This document shows positions 30,922-40,606 of a stretch of 64,000 nt of DNA, piece by piece (positions within the stretch are counted from its first letter, which is position 1; the number at the start of each line of letters is the position of its first letter). Made by a program: the position numbers and the translations under genes. This DNA comes from Myxococcota bacterium (GTDB taxonomy: Bacteria > Myxococcota_A > Polyangia > JAAYKL01). The stretch is taken from positions 1 to 64,000 of the forward strand of contig JASJCT010000003.1 of the NCBI GenBank assembly GCA_030065855.1, in the 5' to 3' direction. The notes beneath the pieces were generated by a model. That model searched no databases, was not told the DNA's origin, and saw only the letters and a program-made list of their open reading frames with translations.

Positions 30922-33429
30922 ATGAGACTTGAGAATAAAAGGAGGTTGCTAGGTCATCTGCTGTGGAGTGCTTTGGTATTTACCGCTGGTTGCTGGGATT
31001 TGGGAACTCTTGAGATGCCAGACATTGGCACGGATACAGGCACAGAAACTGAACCTAATATCGATTCCAATGCCGATACTGGCCTTGACACTGAAAGCAG
31101 CCTTGATACTGAAAGCGGTCTTGATACCGAAAGCATTGTAGATGGCGGTGCTGACGGGGCCGTAGATGTGGATACAGATATAGATACCGACACGGACACC
31201 GACACGGGTTCAGATATGGATACCGACACGGACATTGATACGGATACTGACACTGATACGGATTCTGATACAGATACGTACACGGATATAGATACGGAAT
31301 CTGATACGGACACAGGCACAGATACCGGCGCGGACACCGACACGGATTCTTCCCTTGAAGGATGCATCATCGAGGGGGAGTTCTTTGAAGATGGAGATAA
31401 GAACCCTGAAAACGCCTGTCAGAAGTGCGACATTTCCTTTTCCACAGCAGGGTGGAGCGACGACGACGGCGCTGACTGCGAGGATAATCTGTTTTGTACG
31501 GTCGACGATACCTGCTTTTCTGGCGCTTGTTTTGGTGAAGAGCGGGACTGCGACGACGATACGTTCTGCAATGGGGTCGAGTATTGTTTGGAAGATACCA
31601 ACGAATGTGTCAGTTCAGGGGACCCGTGTGTTGAGCAAGAGCAGTGCTTTGAAGACGAAAACCAGTGTTGTACGCCCGAGAGTTACCAGGGATGCAGTGA
31701 TGAGCAAGGGGATGTTGTTTGGTTCGACTCCTGTGGTCACGAGGGAGCCCTCATTGAAGATTGCCTAGATATCAACGGGGCCTGCAAATCTGGCGCGTGT
31801 GGCTGTCTACCCGGCTGGTTTGGAGAAACCTGTGATCAGTGCATCGTTTTTGTGGACGGAATAACTGGGGATGACCTATCTGATGGTACTTCCTGGGGCA
31901 ATGCCGTACAGACTGTGCAGGGGGGACTGGATTTGGCGACAGTTGACCACTGTGACATCTGGGTTGCCGCCGGCACGTACTACCCCAACGAGGGACTATC
32001 CTCACTGCCGAATGACGAGCGGATGTCCTCCTTTCGGCTGAGGCCTCATGTCGGGCTATATGGTGGCTTTTCCGGAACTGAAACCAACTTTGAAGAACGA
32101 GATATTGAGCGCTTTGAGACGGTACTGAGTGGAAATATTGGCATGGAGGAATTTGCGGAAGACAATGCCTATCACGTGGTTACCGGAGCCGATTATGCAA
32201 TAATTGACGGATTTACAATTACCAGTGGGAATGCAAACCACCTTGAAAATTATATTTATGGTGAAGGAGGGGGAATGTACAACTTCAATGTTTCTCCTAC
32301 TGTAATCAGGTGTCATTTTAAAGAAAATTTTGCCCTAAATAATGGGGGTGGCATGAACAATCGTAATTCGTTACTTATGGTGACGAATTGCACATTCGAA
32401 GACAATGATACGGGCGGTACCGGCGGCGGCATGGCTAATCAGGGCGGGTCTCCAGAAGTGATCAATTGTACGTTTGAGGGAAATAGTGCCAATGATCGCG
32501 GCGGTGGTATGCACAACACTGCGGGTTCGAAACCGATAGTGTCAAATTGTACATTCGAAAACAATTCTGCTGCGTTACAAGGTGGTGGCCTTTATAATAC
32601 CTCTTCGTCTGACACAACGATTACCGACTGTAGTTTTCTTAGCAATACAACAGTATATGATGGCGGTGGAATTCGAAATTACAATAGTACTGTGGTTGTC
32701 ATAAATAGTTATTTTAGTGATAATAAAGCCTTTAATGGTGATGGTGGCGCGATCCATAGTAGAAACTCCTTTCTTACGATATTCAACTCCTCATTTGTTA
32801 ATAATGTAGCCGCAGATGTAGGCGCTGGATTGCGTTTCTTGGATTCAACCGGCATGTTGACCAATTGTGTAATTTCTAGCAACCAGGCAGGGGCCGATGG
32901 TGGCGGATTTTACATTGATAACTCTTCTGTTTCAATAAGGAATTGCACTATTGTAAACAATACGGCCGGAGATGATGGTGGTGGTATCTGGAACAATGAA
33001 TCCTCGCCAGATGTGAAGAATACGATCATATGGGGCAATTCTGCTGTTAATCTTGGTTCTCAAGTTTATAATGAAAATAATTCCAATCCAACTATCGAAT
33101 ACAGTACCATAGAAGGCGACTGCCCAGTGCCCGAGTGTACAACTAGCGCAGTTGGCAACATCCATCTAAATCCCATGTTTGTGGATGAGGATGCTGCAGA
33201 TTATCGACTCACACTCGATTCTCCGTGCATCAACAGGGGAGACAATGCTGGGTTGCCGTTAGACCTAGCAGATTTGGATAACGATGAAGATGTGGGCGAA
33301 GTGCTTCCCCTTGACCTGGCTGGGAATGAACGCGTCATTGACCAGGTGGTAGACATGGGGGCCTTTGAAAACCAAGAAGCCGAAAATTTGGACGCAGGCA
33401 TCGACATCGGCATAGATAGCGGGCTCTAA
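30922..33429 (+). CDS. Surface lipoprotein: DT linker, Cys-rich region, beta-helix, copy 2
   Basis: An 835-residue tandem paralogue of the genes on either side. MRLENKRRLLGHLLWSALVF is followed by lipobox TAGC (Cys 24). The linker is shorter and less regular (about 35-145), with IDTD, SDMD and YTDIDTESD interruptions. The Cys-rich region and the beta-helix entry VFVDGITGDDLSDGTSWGNA are conserved; the turns (GGGMYNFNVSPTVIRCHF and so on) are diverged, but the last 110 residues (CPVPECTTSAVGNIHLNPMF onward) are nearly identical to copy 1. The 5' part (30994-31116) is identical at the DNA level to 33548-33670 of copy 3. The 52-base gap to copy 1 suggests co-transcription. Confidence 0.88.
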   Translation: MRLENKRRLLGHLLWSALVFTAGCWDLGTLEMPDIGTDTGTETEPNIDSNADTGLDTESSLDTESGLDTESIVDGGADGAVDVDTDIDTDTDTDTGSDMDTDTDIDTDTDTDTDSDTDTYTDIDTESDTDTGTDTGADTDTDSSLEGCIIEGEFFEDGDKNPENACQKCDISFSTAGWSDDDGADCEDNLFCTVDDTCFSGACFGEERDCDDDTFCNGVEYCLEDTNECVSSGDPCVEQEQCFEDENQCCTPESYQGCSDEQGDVVWFDSCGHEGALIEDCLDINGACKSGACGCLPGWFGETCDQCIVFVDGITGDDLSDGTSWGNAVQTVQGGLDLATVDHCDIWVAAGTYYPNEGLSSLPNDERMSSFRLRPHVGLYGGFSGTETNFEERDIERFETVLSGNIGMEEFAEDNAYHVVTGADYAIIDGFTITSGNANHLENYIYGEGGGMYNFNVSPTVIRCHFKENFALNNGGGMNNRNSLLMVTNCTFEDNDTGGTGGGMANQGGSPEVINCTFEGNSANDRGGGMHNTAGSKPIVSNCTFENNSAALQGGGLYNTSSSDTTITDCSFLSNTTVYDGGGIRNYNSTVVVINSYFSDNKAFNGDGGAIHSRNSFLTIFNSSFVNNVAADVGAGLRFLDSTGMLTNCVISSNQAGADGGGFYIDNSSVSIRNCTIVNNTAGDDGGGIWNNESSPDVKNTIIWGNSAVNLGSQVYNENNSNPTIEYSTIEGDCPVPECTTSAVGNIHLNPMFVDEDAADYRLTLDSPCINRGDNAGLPLDLADLDNDEDVGEVLPLDLAGNERVIDQVVDMGAFENQEAENLDAGIDIGIDSGL
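31021..31350 (+). repeat. Low-complexity tract encoding the D/T linker, copy 2
   Basis: Degenerate GAYACN units within the gene 30922-33429. The first part is shared base for base with copy 3. Confidence 0.85.
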
Positions 33430-33475
33430 TTCCAGAGACTAAGCCTTAGAAAATAGATTCTTTTGAGGTTTGATC

Positions 33476-35839
33476 GTGAGAGATAAAAACATAATCGGTT
33501 TGCTTGATCATCTACTGTGGGGTGTTTTTGTATTATGCGCTGGCTGTTGGGATTTGGGAACTCTTGAGATGCCAGACATTGGCACGGATACAGGCACAGA
33601 AACTGAACCTAATATCGATTCCAATGCCGATACTGGCCTTGACACTGAAAGCAGCCTTGATACTGAAAGCATCGTAGATGGGGGCAGTGATGGGGCGGCA
33701 GATGTGGATACGGACATAGACACGGATGTAGATACGGGCACTGGCATTGACACAGATACAGGCACCGACACGGATACAATCACCGACACGGATACGGGCA
33801 CCGACACAGATACAGGCACCGACACAGGTACAGAATCTTCACTTGAAAGGTGTATTATCGAGGGGGAATTCTTTGAAGATGGGGACAAAAACCCCGAAAA
33901 CGACTGCCAGAAGTGCGATATATCACTTTCCACAACAGGGTGGAGCAATGACGACGGTGCTGTCTGTGAAGACGATCTGTTTTGTACGGTCGATGATACT
34001 TGTGATGCCGGTAATTGTTCTGGCAAAGCGAAGAACTGTGACGATGATACGTTCTGCAATGGTGTCGAGTATTGTGTAGAAGAGACCGACGAATGCGTCA
34101 GTCCTGGGGATCCGTGCATAGCACTGGAACAACAGTGTTTTGAGGCGGAAGACCAGTGTTGTGAGCCCGAGAGCTACCAGGGGTGCAGTGCTCAAGGGGA
34201 CGTGGTCTGGTTTGATTCCTGTGGTCACGAGGGGGCTCTCATAGAAGATTGCCTGGATATTCACGGGGCCTGTGAATCTGGTGCATGCAGCTGCTCGCCT
34301 GGATGGTTTGGGGACACCTGCGATGACTGCATCGTTTTTGTCGATGGTATGACTGGAGATGACCGAGCTGACGGCACATCATGGGGCAATGCCGTGCAGA
34401 CCGTACAATTGGGGTTGGATCTGGCGACAGCTGACCACTGCGATATCTGGGTTGCGGCCGGCACGTATTACCCCGACGAAGGTTTATCCTCACTACCGGC
34501 TGACGAACGGGCGTCTTCCTTCTGGTTGAGGCCTCATGTCGGTCTATACGGTGGGTTTTCAGGAACTGAAACTAACTTTGATGATCGCAATGTTGATCTT
34601 TATGAAACTATACTTAGCGGGGACATTGGTATACCGGTGTTAACGCAAGACAATGCCTATCACGCGGTTACCGGAACCGATCATGCAATAATAGACGGTT
34701 TTACAATAGCCGATGGAAACGCAACCTGTCCCGAAGACAATTCCTATAGAAATGGCGGTGGAATGTACAACTTTCATGCCTCCCCCACAATAACAAACTG
34801 TAATTTTGTGAACAATTTTGCGCAACAGGATGGTGGTGGCATGATAAATCGGAATTCCTCATCTAAGGTGACGGACTGCATATTCGAGAGCAATAGTTCA
34901 GGTGATCACGGCGGCGGCATGCACAACGATGGTGGTTCAACTACGATAGTGTCAAATTGTATATTCGAGGGCAATTCAGCAAGTCAGCGAGGGGGGGGAA
35001 TGTACAATAACCAGTCGGCTGAAACAACAATAATTGCTTGTGATTTTTTAAGCAATACAGCAGGAGAAGATGGTGGTGGAATACGAAATTACGATGTTAC
35101 AGTAACAATCATTAATAGCACTTTTGAAAATAATAGGGCGCTTGGTGATGACGGTGGCGCCATGTTTAACACGAGGTCTACCCTAACGATATTCAACAGT
35201 GTTTTTCTCAACAATATTGCCGCAGATAAAGGGGCTGGATTGCGTTTCCGTGACTTAACAGCTACGGTATCAAACTGCATTATTTCTAATAACCAAGCGG
35301 GGGCCGATGGAGGTGGATTTCACATTGACAATTCTTTTGTTTCAATAACGAATTGCACTATTGTAAACAATTCAGCCGGAGATGACGGGGCCGGTATCTG
35401 GAACAGTGAATCCTCACCAGAGGTGAAGAATACAATCTTATGGGGTAATACTGCCGTTAACCTTGGCCCTCAAGTTTATAATGAAAATAATTCCAATCCA
35501 ACTATCGAATACAGCACTATTGAAGGTGACTGCCCAGTGCCCGAGTGTACCACTAGCGCAGTCGGCAACATCCATCTAAATCCCATGTTTGTGGATGAGG
35601 ATGCGGCAGATTATCGACTCTCACTCGATTCGCCATGTGTCAACAGGGGAGATAATGCTGGGTTGCCTGCAGACCTAGTAGATTTGGACAACGATGACGA
35701 TGTGGACGAAGTGATCCCACTGGACCTGGCAGGGAATGAACGCGTCATTGGCCAAGTGGTAGACATGGGGGCCCTTGAAAACCAAGAAACCGAAGCGTTG
35801 GACGCTGGGGTCGACAGCGGTATAGATGGCGGCATCTAA
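33476..35839 (+). CDS. Surface lipoprotein: DT linker, Cys-rich region, beta-helix, copy 3
   Basis: A 787-residue paralogue with a GTG start at 33476 (GAGGTTTGATC upstream, as for copy 1), giving MRDKNIIGLLDHLLWGVFVL and lipobox CAGC (Cys 24). The linker is the shortest of the three (about 35-122). The head has the same Cys-rich entry (CCEPESYQGCSAQGDVVWF), the EGF-like CSPGWFGDTCDDC and beta-helix turns with GGGMYNFHASPTITNCNF. The C-terminal 110 residues match copies 1 and 2. The three genes are head-to-tail with gaps of about 50 bases. They form a family in which linker length and helix faces vary while both ends stay constant. Confidence 0.88.
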   Translation: MRDKNIIGLLDHLLWGVFVLCAGCWDLGTLEMPDIGTDTGTETEPNIDSNADTGLDTESSLDTESIVDGGSDGAADVDTDIDTDVDTGTGIDTDTGTDTDTITDTDTGTDTDTGTDTGTESSLERCIIEGEFFEDGDKNPENDCQKCDISLSTTGWSNDDGAVCEDDLFCTVDDTCDAGNCSGKAKNCDDDTFCNGVEYCVEETDECVSPGDPCIALEQQCFEAEDQCCEPESYQGCSAQGDVVWFDSCGHEGALIEDCLDIHGACESGACSCSPGWFGDTCDDCIVFVDGMTGDDRADGTSWGNAVQTVQLGLDLATADHCDIWVAAGTYYPDEGLSSLPADERASSFWLRPHVGLYGGFSGTETNFDDRNVDLYETILSGDIGIPVLTQDNAYHAVTGTDHAIIDGFTIADGNATCPEDNSYRNGGGMYNFHASPTITNCNFVNNFAQQDGGGMINRNSSSKVTDCIFESNSSGDHGGGMHNDGGSTTIVSNCIFEGNSASQRGGGMYNNQSAETTIIACDFLSNTAGEDGGGIRNYDVTVTIINSTFENNRALGDDGGAMFNTRSTLTIFNSVFLNNIAADKGAGLRFRDLTATVSNCIISNNQAGADGGGFHIDNSFVSITNCTIVNNSAGDDGAGIWNSESSPEVKNTILWGNTAVNLGPQVYNENNSNPTIEYSTIEGDCPVPECTTSAVGNIHLNPMFVDEDAADYRLSLDSPCVNRGDNAGLPADLVDLDNDDDVDEVIPLDLAGNERVIGQVVDMGALENQETEALDAGVDSGIDGGI
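33573..33840 (+). repeat. Low-complexity tract encoding the D/T/G linker, copy 3
   Basis: GAYACNGGCAC and GAYACN units within the gene 33476-35839. Confidence 0.85.
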
Positions 35840-35873
35840 TCGGCCGCGAAAAGAGAGGCTGGCTTTGGGAACT

Positions 35874-37154
35874 TCATACGGGATAGGCCTTAAGCCGATC
35901 TTCTCCTTGGCGCGGGGGGTGGAGGTGGGTCTGTATCAATTGACCAGGTGCAGCTTCGACAGTTGATATGATGACCGGAATGAACGTGTCTGTCAGACCG
36001 GTTAGGTCGGTGTCGTGTCTGGCTTCAACAATAACCTCCCTCACTTGACCGACTTGGCCCAACCGATAGGCGCGCCCTGCTGCTTCGCCAAATTCCCGGG
36101 CAATGCGGGTTCTCTGCTTAGCCGCTGCCTTTGGCGGTGGGTTGGAGAGCTTTTCAGCCGGTGTTCCCGGTCTTGCTGAATAGGTAAACGCGTGAAGGTA
36201 GGCCGGTGCTATTTGGGCGAGCACAGCCATTGTATGAGTGAACGCAGCGTCATCTTCTCCTGGGAATCCGAAAAGCACGTCTGTGCCAATAGCGATATCA
36301 GGGCTTGCCGCCCGGATGTGCTCGATGAGACGGAGATAGGTACGTGCTGTATAGCCCCGCCCCATGGCCTTTAAAATCTGGTCGTCTCCGCTTTGCAGGG
36401 GCAGGTGCAAATGCGGACAGACCCGATCGTGGTTGGCCACGGCTTCGATGAGGGACTTGTTCACAGACCAGGGCTCTACCGAGCTCAATCGGATGCGTCC
36501 CGGGGCGAATCGGTCTGCGACTGTGACGACCAGATCTGCCAAGTGTGGGGTATGGGGCAGATCCGTTCCCCATGCACCGAGCTGAACGCCGGTAAGTACA
36601 AGCTCGCGGCACCCCGAGGCTTTTAAGGTATCGACCTCTTGAATGACGTCATCCATGGGGCGAGATACCTCGGGACCTCTAGCTTTGGGTACGATGCAGT
36701 ACGCGCACATATGGCTGCAGCCGTTTTGCACTTTGACGAGCGCCCGCGTTCTCCTTTGCACGGAAACGACAGGGTCAGAAGGAATGCCGCCACCCTCCCC
36801 CAAGTAATTGAGAATTTTTTCGGCCGTCCTATTCGGGGATAAGGGGGTGATATGAAGGGGGGTAATCCGAGCGTCGATGTCTTGACCAAACCCCTTGATG
36901 GCGTTCACTGCGCAGCCGATCATAATCACGCGGGTGCTGGCACTTGTGGCCAATGCGCGCCGGGCGAGTTTTCGACAGTCCCGCTCTGCTTCGGCTGTAA
37001 CACAACACGTGTTAAGTATTACCACATCTGCATCATCAAAACCCTTTGCCAAATTTAGTCCCCGGCTTTTTAGCGCACCAGCCAAATACCCGCTGTCAGC
37101 CTGATTGGACCTACAGCCCAGGGTGGCGATGGCAATTGTGGGTCGGACGCGCAT
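35874..37154 (-). CDS. mtaB: tRNA t6A37 methylthiotransferase MtaB
   Basis: A 426-residue radical SAM methylthiotransferase (MiaB family, MtaB type), which adds a methylthio group to N6-threonylcarbamoyladenosine at position 37 of tRNAs. The N-terminal UPF0004 domain has three Cys for the auxiliary cluster (TLGCRSNQ, NTCCVTAEAERDC, IGCAVN). The radical SAM motif CSHMCAYCIVPKARG (CxxxCxxC) and LTGVQLGAWG follow, and a TRAM-like C-terminus is present. The length is normal. It is divergent from rpoZ, with about 145 bases between the starts. Confidence 0.9.
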   Translation of the reverse strand: MRVRPTIAIATLGCRSNQADSGYLAGALKSRGLNLAKGFDDADVVILNTCCVTAEAERDCRKLARRALATSASTRVIMIGCAVNAIKGFGQDIDARITPLHITPLSPNRTAEKILNYLGEGGGIPSDPVVSVQRRTRALVKVQNGCSHMCAYCIVPKARGPEVSRPMDDVIQEVDTLKASGCRELVLTGVQLGAWGTDLPHTPHLADLVVTVADRFAPGRIRLSSVEPWSVNKSLIEAVANHDRVCPHLHLPLQSGDDQILKAMGRGYTARTYLRLIEHIRAASPDIAIGTDVLFGFPGEDDAAFTHTMAVLAQIAPAYLHAFTYSARPGTPAEKLSNPPPKAAAKQRTRIAREFGEAAGRAYRLGQVGQVREVIVEARHDTDLTGLTDTFIPVIISTVEAAPGQLIQTHLHPPRQGEDRLKAYPV

Positions 37155-37299
37155 TTTTCCTCTTTAACAGCAGCCTCGGTCATCGATAGCAGAACTTGGC
37201 AGATGCAACAATGATGCGTTTACTCTCTTTTTATGCTATTGAAATTCCAATAACTTTGGCATATGGTCCCACGGCCTTGAGGTGCCAAGGAGGAACAGC

Positions 37300-37545
37300 A
37301 TGGCCCGCGTCACAGTCGAAGATTGTTTGGAAAAAATACCCAGTCGGTTTGCACTCGTCCTCATTGCAGCGCGGCGAACCCGCCAGCTCCTAAAGGGATC
37401 AGATGCGCGCGTCAAAGGGAAAAACAGGGAAGCAGTGATGGCCCTCAGAGAGATTGCGTCTGGCGCGACCTATGTCGAGCAGGACGTGGGCCAATTGCTC
37501 GAAGAACACGTCGAGCAGCGGGGGCCGGGCGGTTCGGATTTTTAA
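37300..37545 (+). CDS. rpoZ: RNA polymerase omega subunit
   Basis: An 81-residue protein. [30 protein letters not shown] matches the omega opening, and [16 protein letters not shown] the conserved helix. The start at 37300 has AGGAGGAACAGC upstream; the frame is open 18 bases earlier without support. Omega binds the beta-prime C-terminal region and aids RNA polymerase assembly and (p)ppGpp response. The C-terminus ([11 protein letters not shown]) is variable in the family. Confidence 0.93.
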   Translation: MARVTVEDCLEKIPSRFALVLIAARRTRQLLKGSDARVKGKNREAVMALREIASGATYVEQDVGQLLEEHVEQRGPGGSDF

Positions 37546-37704
37546 CCCTTACGAATTTCAACACGTCTCAAAGCAAAGTCAAAACTAGGGAATGCCTGCG
37601 GTTTGGTCACTGTTTTTGACCGGGTCCAACTGCCGGGTTAGAATAATTTTGTATTTTCCTGATGTATTTTCGAGCCCGAGCCGTACCTCGAGGATTGTGA
37701 ATTA

Positions 37705-38913
37705 ATGGCCGCGTACAAATACGAAGCAAAGAAACGCTCCGGAGAAGTCGTCACTGGGAAAATGGGCGCCAAGGACGAGGCAGCGCTCGTCCAAAAACTA
37801 AAGTCCCAAGGACTCACCTTGGTATCTGCCAAAAAGGTATCCCTCGATCTCAACATCAACCTTGGGGGCAAGGCGACGACAAAGGACCTCAAGGCATTCA
37901 CGCGACAATTTGCAACCATGATTGACGCGGGCCTGCCCCTTGTTCAGTGCTTGGAAATCCTTGGCAGTCAGGCCGAAAACAAGTGGTTTGGGGACAAATT
38001 GCTCGAAATAAAAGGCCTCGTCGAGGGGGGCTCCACGTTTTCGGATGCGCTGGCAAAATACCCTAAAATTTTCGACGAGTTATTTGTAAACCTGGTCGCT
38101 GCCGGAGAAATAGGTGGCATTCTCGACACCATCATGAAACGCCTGGCCGAGTATATCGAGAAAAAAGAGGCCCTACAACGCCGCATCAAGGGCGCAATGG
38201 TGTATCCGATAGCTATCTTGGTTATAACAATCCTCGTGGTCGTCGTGCTGCTAAAATGGGTGATTCCGACCTTTGAATCCATGTTCGTCGATTTTGGCGC
38301 AGGGGATGCACTCCCCTATCCAACACAGGTCGTCATCGGCATGAGTCGCGGTTTTGGCGAGTACTTTATTCAGATAGTCGTCGTTGCCGCGGCCATCATC
38401 GCGGGATTTACGTTTTTTTATCGGAGCAAGCAGGGCAAGCAGATCATGCACCGGTTGTATCTCGTGCTGCCGGTTATCGGACCTGTGGTAAAGAAAATCG
38501 CCGTAGCTCGCTTTACCCGCACCCTGGGCACCCTGCTTTCTTCAGGCGTTCCCATCCTCGAGGCCCTGAACACGGTGGCCAAGGCTGCTGGCAACGTCAT
38601 CATTGAACATGCCATCCTATTCGCACGGGAGCGGATTTCCGAAGGGCGCAACATCTCCGAACCCCTTGGTGATGCCAACATCTTTCCTGGCATGGTGGTG
38701 CAGATGATAGCGGTAGGCGAACAAACAGGCGCCCTTGACGTTATGTGCAATAAAATTGCCGATTTCTACGACGAAGAGGTGAACGTGGCGGTTGCCGCGC
38801 TCACGAGCCTGCTGGAGCCGTTGATGATGGTCGTCATTGGTGGAATTGTCGGCGGCATGGTCATAGCGATGTACCTGCCGATCTTTACGATGGCCGATAC
38901 GATTCAGGGATAA
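37705..38913 (+). CDS. pilC: Type IV pilus inner-membrane platform protein PilC
   Basis: A 402-residue GspF/PilC-family protein. YKYEAKKRSGEVVTGKM at the start, the first cytoplasmic domain (LKAFTRQFATMIDAGLPLVQCLEIL), a membrane segment (MVYPIAILVITILVVVVLLKWVIP), the second domain (RFTRTLGTLLSSGVPILEALNTV) and a C-terminal TM pair (LTSLLEPLMMVVIGGIVGGMVIAMYLPIF). It forms the platform that couples the PilB/PilT motors to pilin addition. No pilB or pilT is adjacent; the downstream gene is a PilS-like kinase ten bases away. Confidence 0.92.
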   Translation: MAAYKYEAKKRSGEVVTGKMGAKDEAALVQKLKSQGLTLVSAKKVSLDLNINLGGKATTKDLKAFTRQFATMIDAGLPLVQCLEILGSQAENKWFGDKLLEIKGLVEGGSTFSDALAKYPKIFDELFVNLVAAGEIGGILDTIMKRLAEYIEKKEALQRRIKGAMVYPIAILVITILVVVVLLKWVIPTFESMFVDFGAGDALPYPTQVVIGMSRGFGEYFIQIVVVAAAIIAGFTFFYRSKQGKQIMHRLYLVLPVIGPVVKKIAVARFTRTLGTLLSSGVPILEALNTVAKAAGNVIIEHAILFARERISEGRNISEPLGDANIFPGMVVQMIAVGEQTGALDVMCNKIADFYDEEVNVAVAALTSLLEPLMMVVIGGIVGGMVIAMYLPIFTMADTIQG

Positions 38914-38923
38914 GCCCCCGGCC

Positions 38924-40606
38924 ATGCCAGGCGACAGGTTCCCCCACCTCTCTACAAAGCCCCCTCCGAACCGAGGCCCCACGCCAGTAAAAGTACGCCT
39001 GGTTTGGGTGATGGCTTTGCGCGTGGGGCTGATCTCCATTCTTCTCGGCGCCACGTTAATATTTGACTATCGCTCTGGAAACGCGTTTGCCGATCCCTCG
39101 TCCAGGTTTCTGCTGACCCTTATTGGCATTACCTATTTTCTCACTATCGTCTATGCGCTGTGGTATCGCAGCGGCGACCGCATTGTATTGCTATCCCGGG
39201 TGCAACTCACTGTGGACCTGTTATTTTGGGGATGCCTGACCTACGCGACAGGCGGTATTATTTCTGGATTTACGTTTTTATTCGATCTCTGGATTATCGT
39301 CGCAGCAATTGTCTTGGGCGGCCGTGCAGCATTTCATTCGGCAGCCGCTTCTGTCGTTATCTTAGTGCTTCTCGTCGGAGCGATGGCTACGGGCCTACTC
39401 CAACCCCTGGCCGGACACGGGGACGGGGGTGCCACTGCTCGAGAGTATGCCTACTTTCTGTCTGTGAACATCATCGCCCTATTCGTGGTCGCTATTTTGG
39501 TAAATTCTCTGGTAGCCAGACTCGAAAGAACGGATCGCGGCCTGGCAGTCGAACGGGTCAAGCGGGCTGATCTGGCCCAGCTGAACGCAGATATGATCCG
39601 ATCCCTGACCGTGGGTATTGCGACCACTGACCTGAATGGCGATGTCGTAATGATGAATCCGGCCGGCCTCAGTATTTTGGGCATTGAAAACAACCCAGTG
39701 GAAGGTCAACAACTTAGCACCTGGGTGCCGGAGTTCGCCAGTGAAGCTGTGATTGTCAGTGGTTACAGGATTCGGGGACAGTATACAGGTATGAAGCAGG
39801 ACAGTACCCGCATCCCTCTCGAGTGCATTGTCGCGCCTCTGTTGGGAGCGAACGGCTTGAGAAAAGGGGCGATTGTGGTCTTTTCCGATCTATCGGAAGT
39901 GCGCCGTTTGGAAGCAGAAGTCGAGCGAGCGCGGCGCCTGGCAGCCCTGGGGGAACTGGCCGCAAGCCTGGCACACGAAATTCGCAACCCCCTGGGGGCT
40001 GTTTCTGGGTCGTTTCAAATCCTCGCGAGCGCTGTGTCGAATCAGTCAGAAGACCGGGAGCTCATTAACATCATTTCACGGGAGCTCAGGCGAATGGAAC
40101 AGCTGGTGGCAGACATGCTCGATTATGCGCGCCCCCGATCGGGACGGCGCGCTACAACAGACATCAACAAGCTAGTAGGTGAAGTGGCCCAAGTCTTTTT
40201 GATGGGGCAGGATCAGGTCGGGACAAACATTAAGGTGAGCGCGGACGAGACAAAACCGATCGAGGCGATCGTCGACCCCTCCCAAATTCGCCAGGTGATT
40301 TGGAACCTGCTTCGGAATGCAGCGCAGGCCACAGAGCCAGGAGATCACATCGAGGCCTCCGTGGATATGATAGGCGAGCGGGTCGTGATTGAGATTTGCG
40401 ATACGGGCCGAGGGATTGCACAGGAAGATCTGGATAAAATATTCGACCCCTTCTTCAGCAAGCGCGAGCGGGGTATCGGCTTGGGTTTAGCGCTGTGTAA
40501 GCGCATCGTCGAGGCACATGACGGGCATATCGAGGCATCCCGTCGCCAGGGCAAGGGCAGCATCTTTCGGATTACCCTGCCGTTGGGAAAGAGCGATGGG
40601 GTTTAG
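38924..40606 (+). CDS. pilS: PilS-like sensor histidine kinase
   Basis: A 560-residue protein. About six N-terminal TM helices (MALRVGLISILLGATLIF ... SVNIIALFVVAILVNSLVARLE), a PAS domain (about 210-325; DMIRSLTVGIATTDLNGDVVMMNPAG), HisKA with ELAASLAHEIRNPLGAVSGS (phospho-His) and HATPase (NLLRNAAQATEPGDH, DTGRGIAQEDLDKIFDPFFSKRERGIGLGLAL). The multi-TM plus PAS/NtrB-type layout and the position behind pilC support PilS, which with PilR controls pilin transcription. A pilR gene does not follow; the next gene is on the other strand and overlaps this stop by four bases. Confidence 0.85.
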   Translation: MPGDRFPHLSTKPPPNRGPTPVKVRLVWVMALRVGLISILLGATLIFDYRSGNAFADPSSRFLLTLIGITYFLTIVYALWYRSGDRIVLLSRVQLTVDLLFWGCLTYATGGIISGFTFLFDLWIIVAAIVLGGRAAFHSAAASVVILVLLVGAMATGLLQPLAGHGDGGATAREYAYFLSVNIIALFVVAILVNSLVARLERTDRGLAVERVKRADLAQLNADMIRSLTVGIATTDLNGDVVMMNPAGLSILGIENNPVEGQQLSTWVPEFASEAVIVSGYRIRGQYTGMKQDSTRIPLECIVAPLLGANGLRKGAIVVFSDLSEVRRLEAEVERARRLAALGELAASLAHEIRNPLGAVSGSFQILASAVSNQSEDRELINIISRELRRMEQLVADMLDYARPRSGRRATTDINKLVGEVAQVFLMGQDQVGTNIKVSADETKPIEAIVDPSQIRQVIWNLLRNAAQATEPGDHIEASVDMIGERVVIEICDTGRGIAQEDLDKIFDPFFSKRERGIGLGLALCKRIVEAHDGHIEASRRQGKGSIFRITLPLGKSDGV

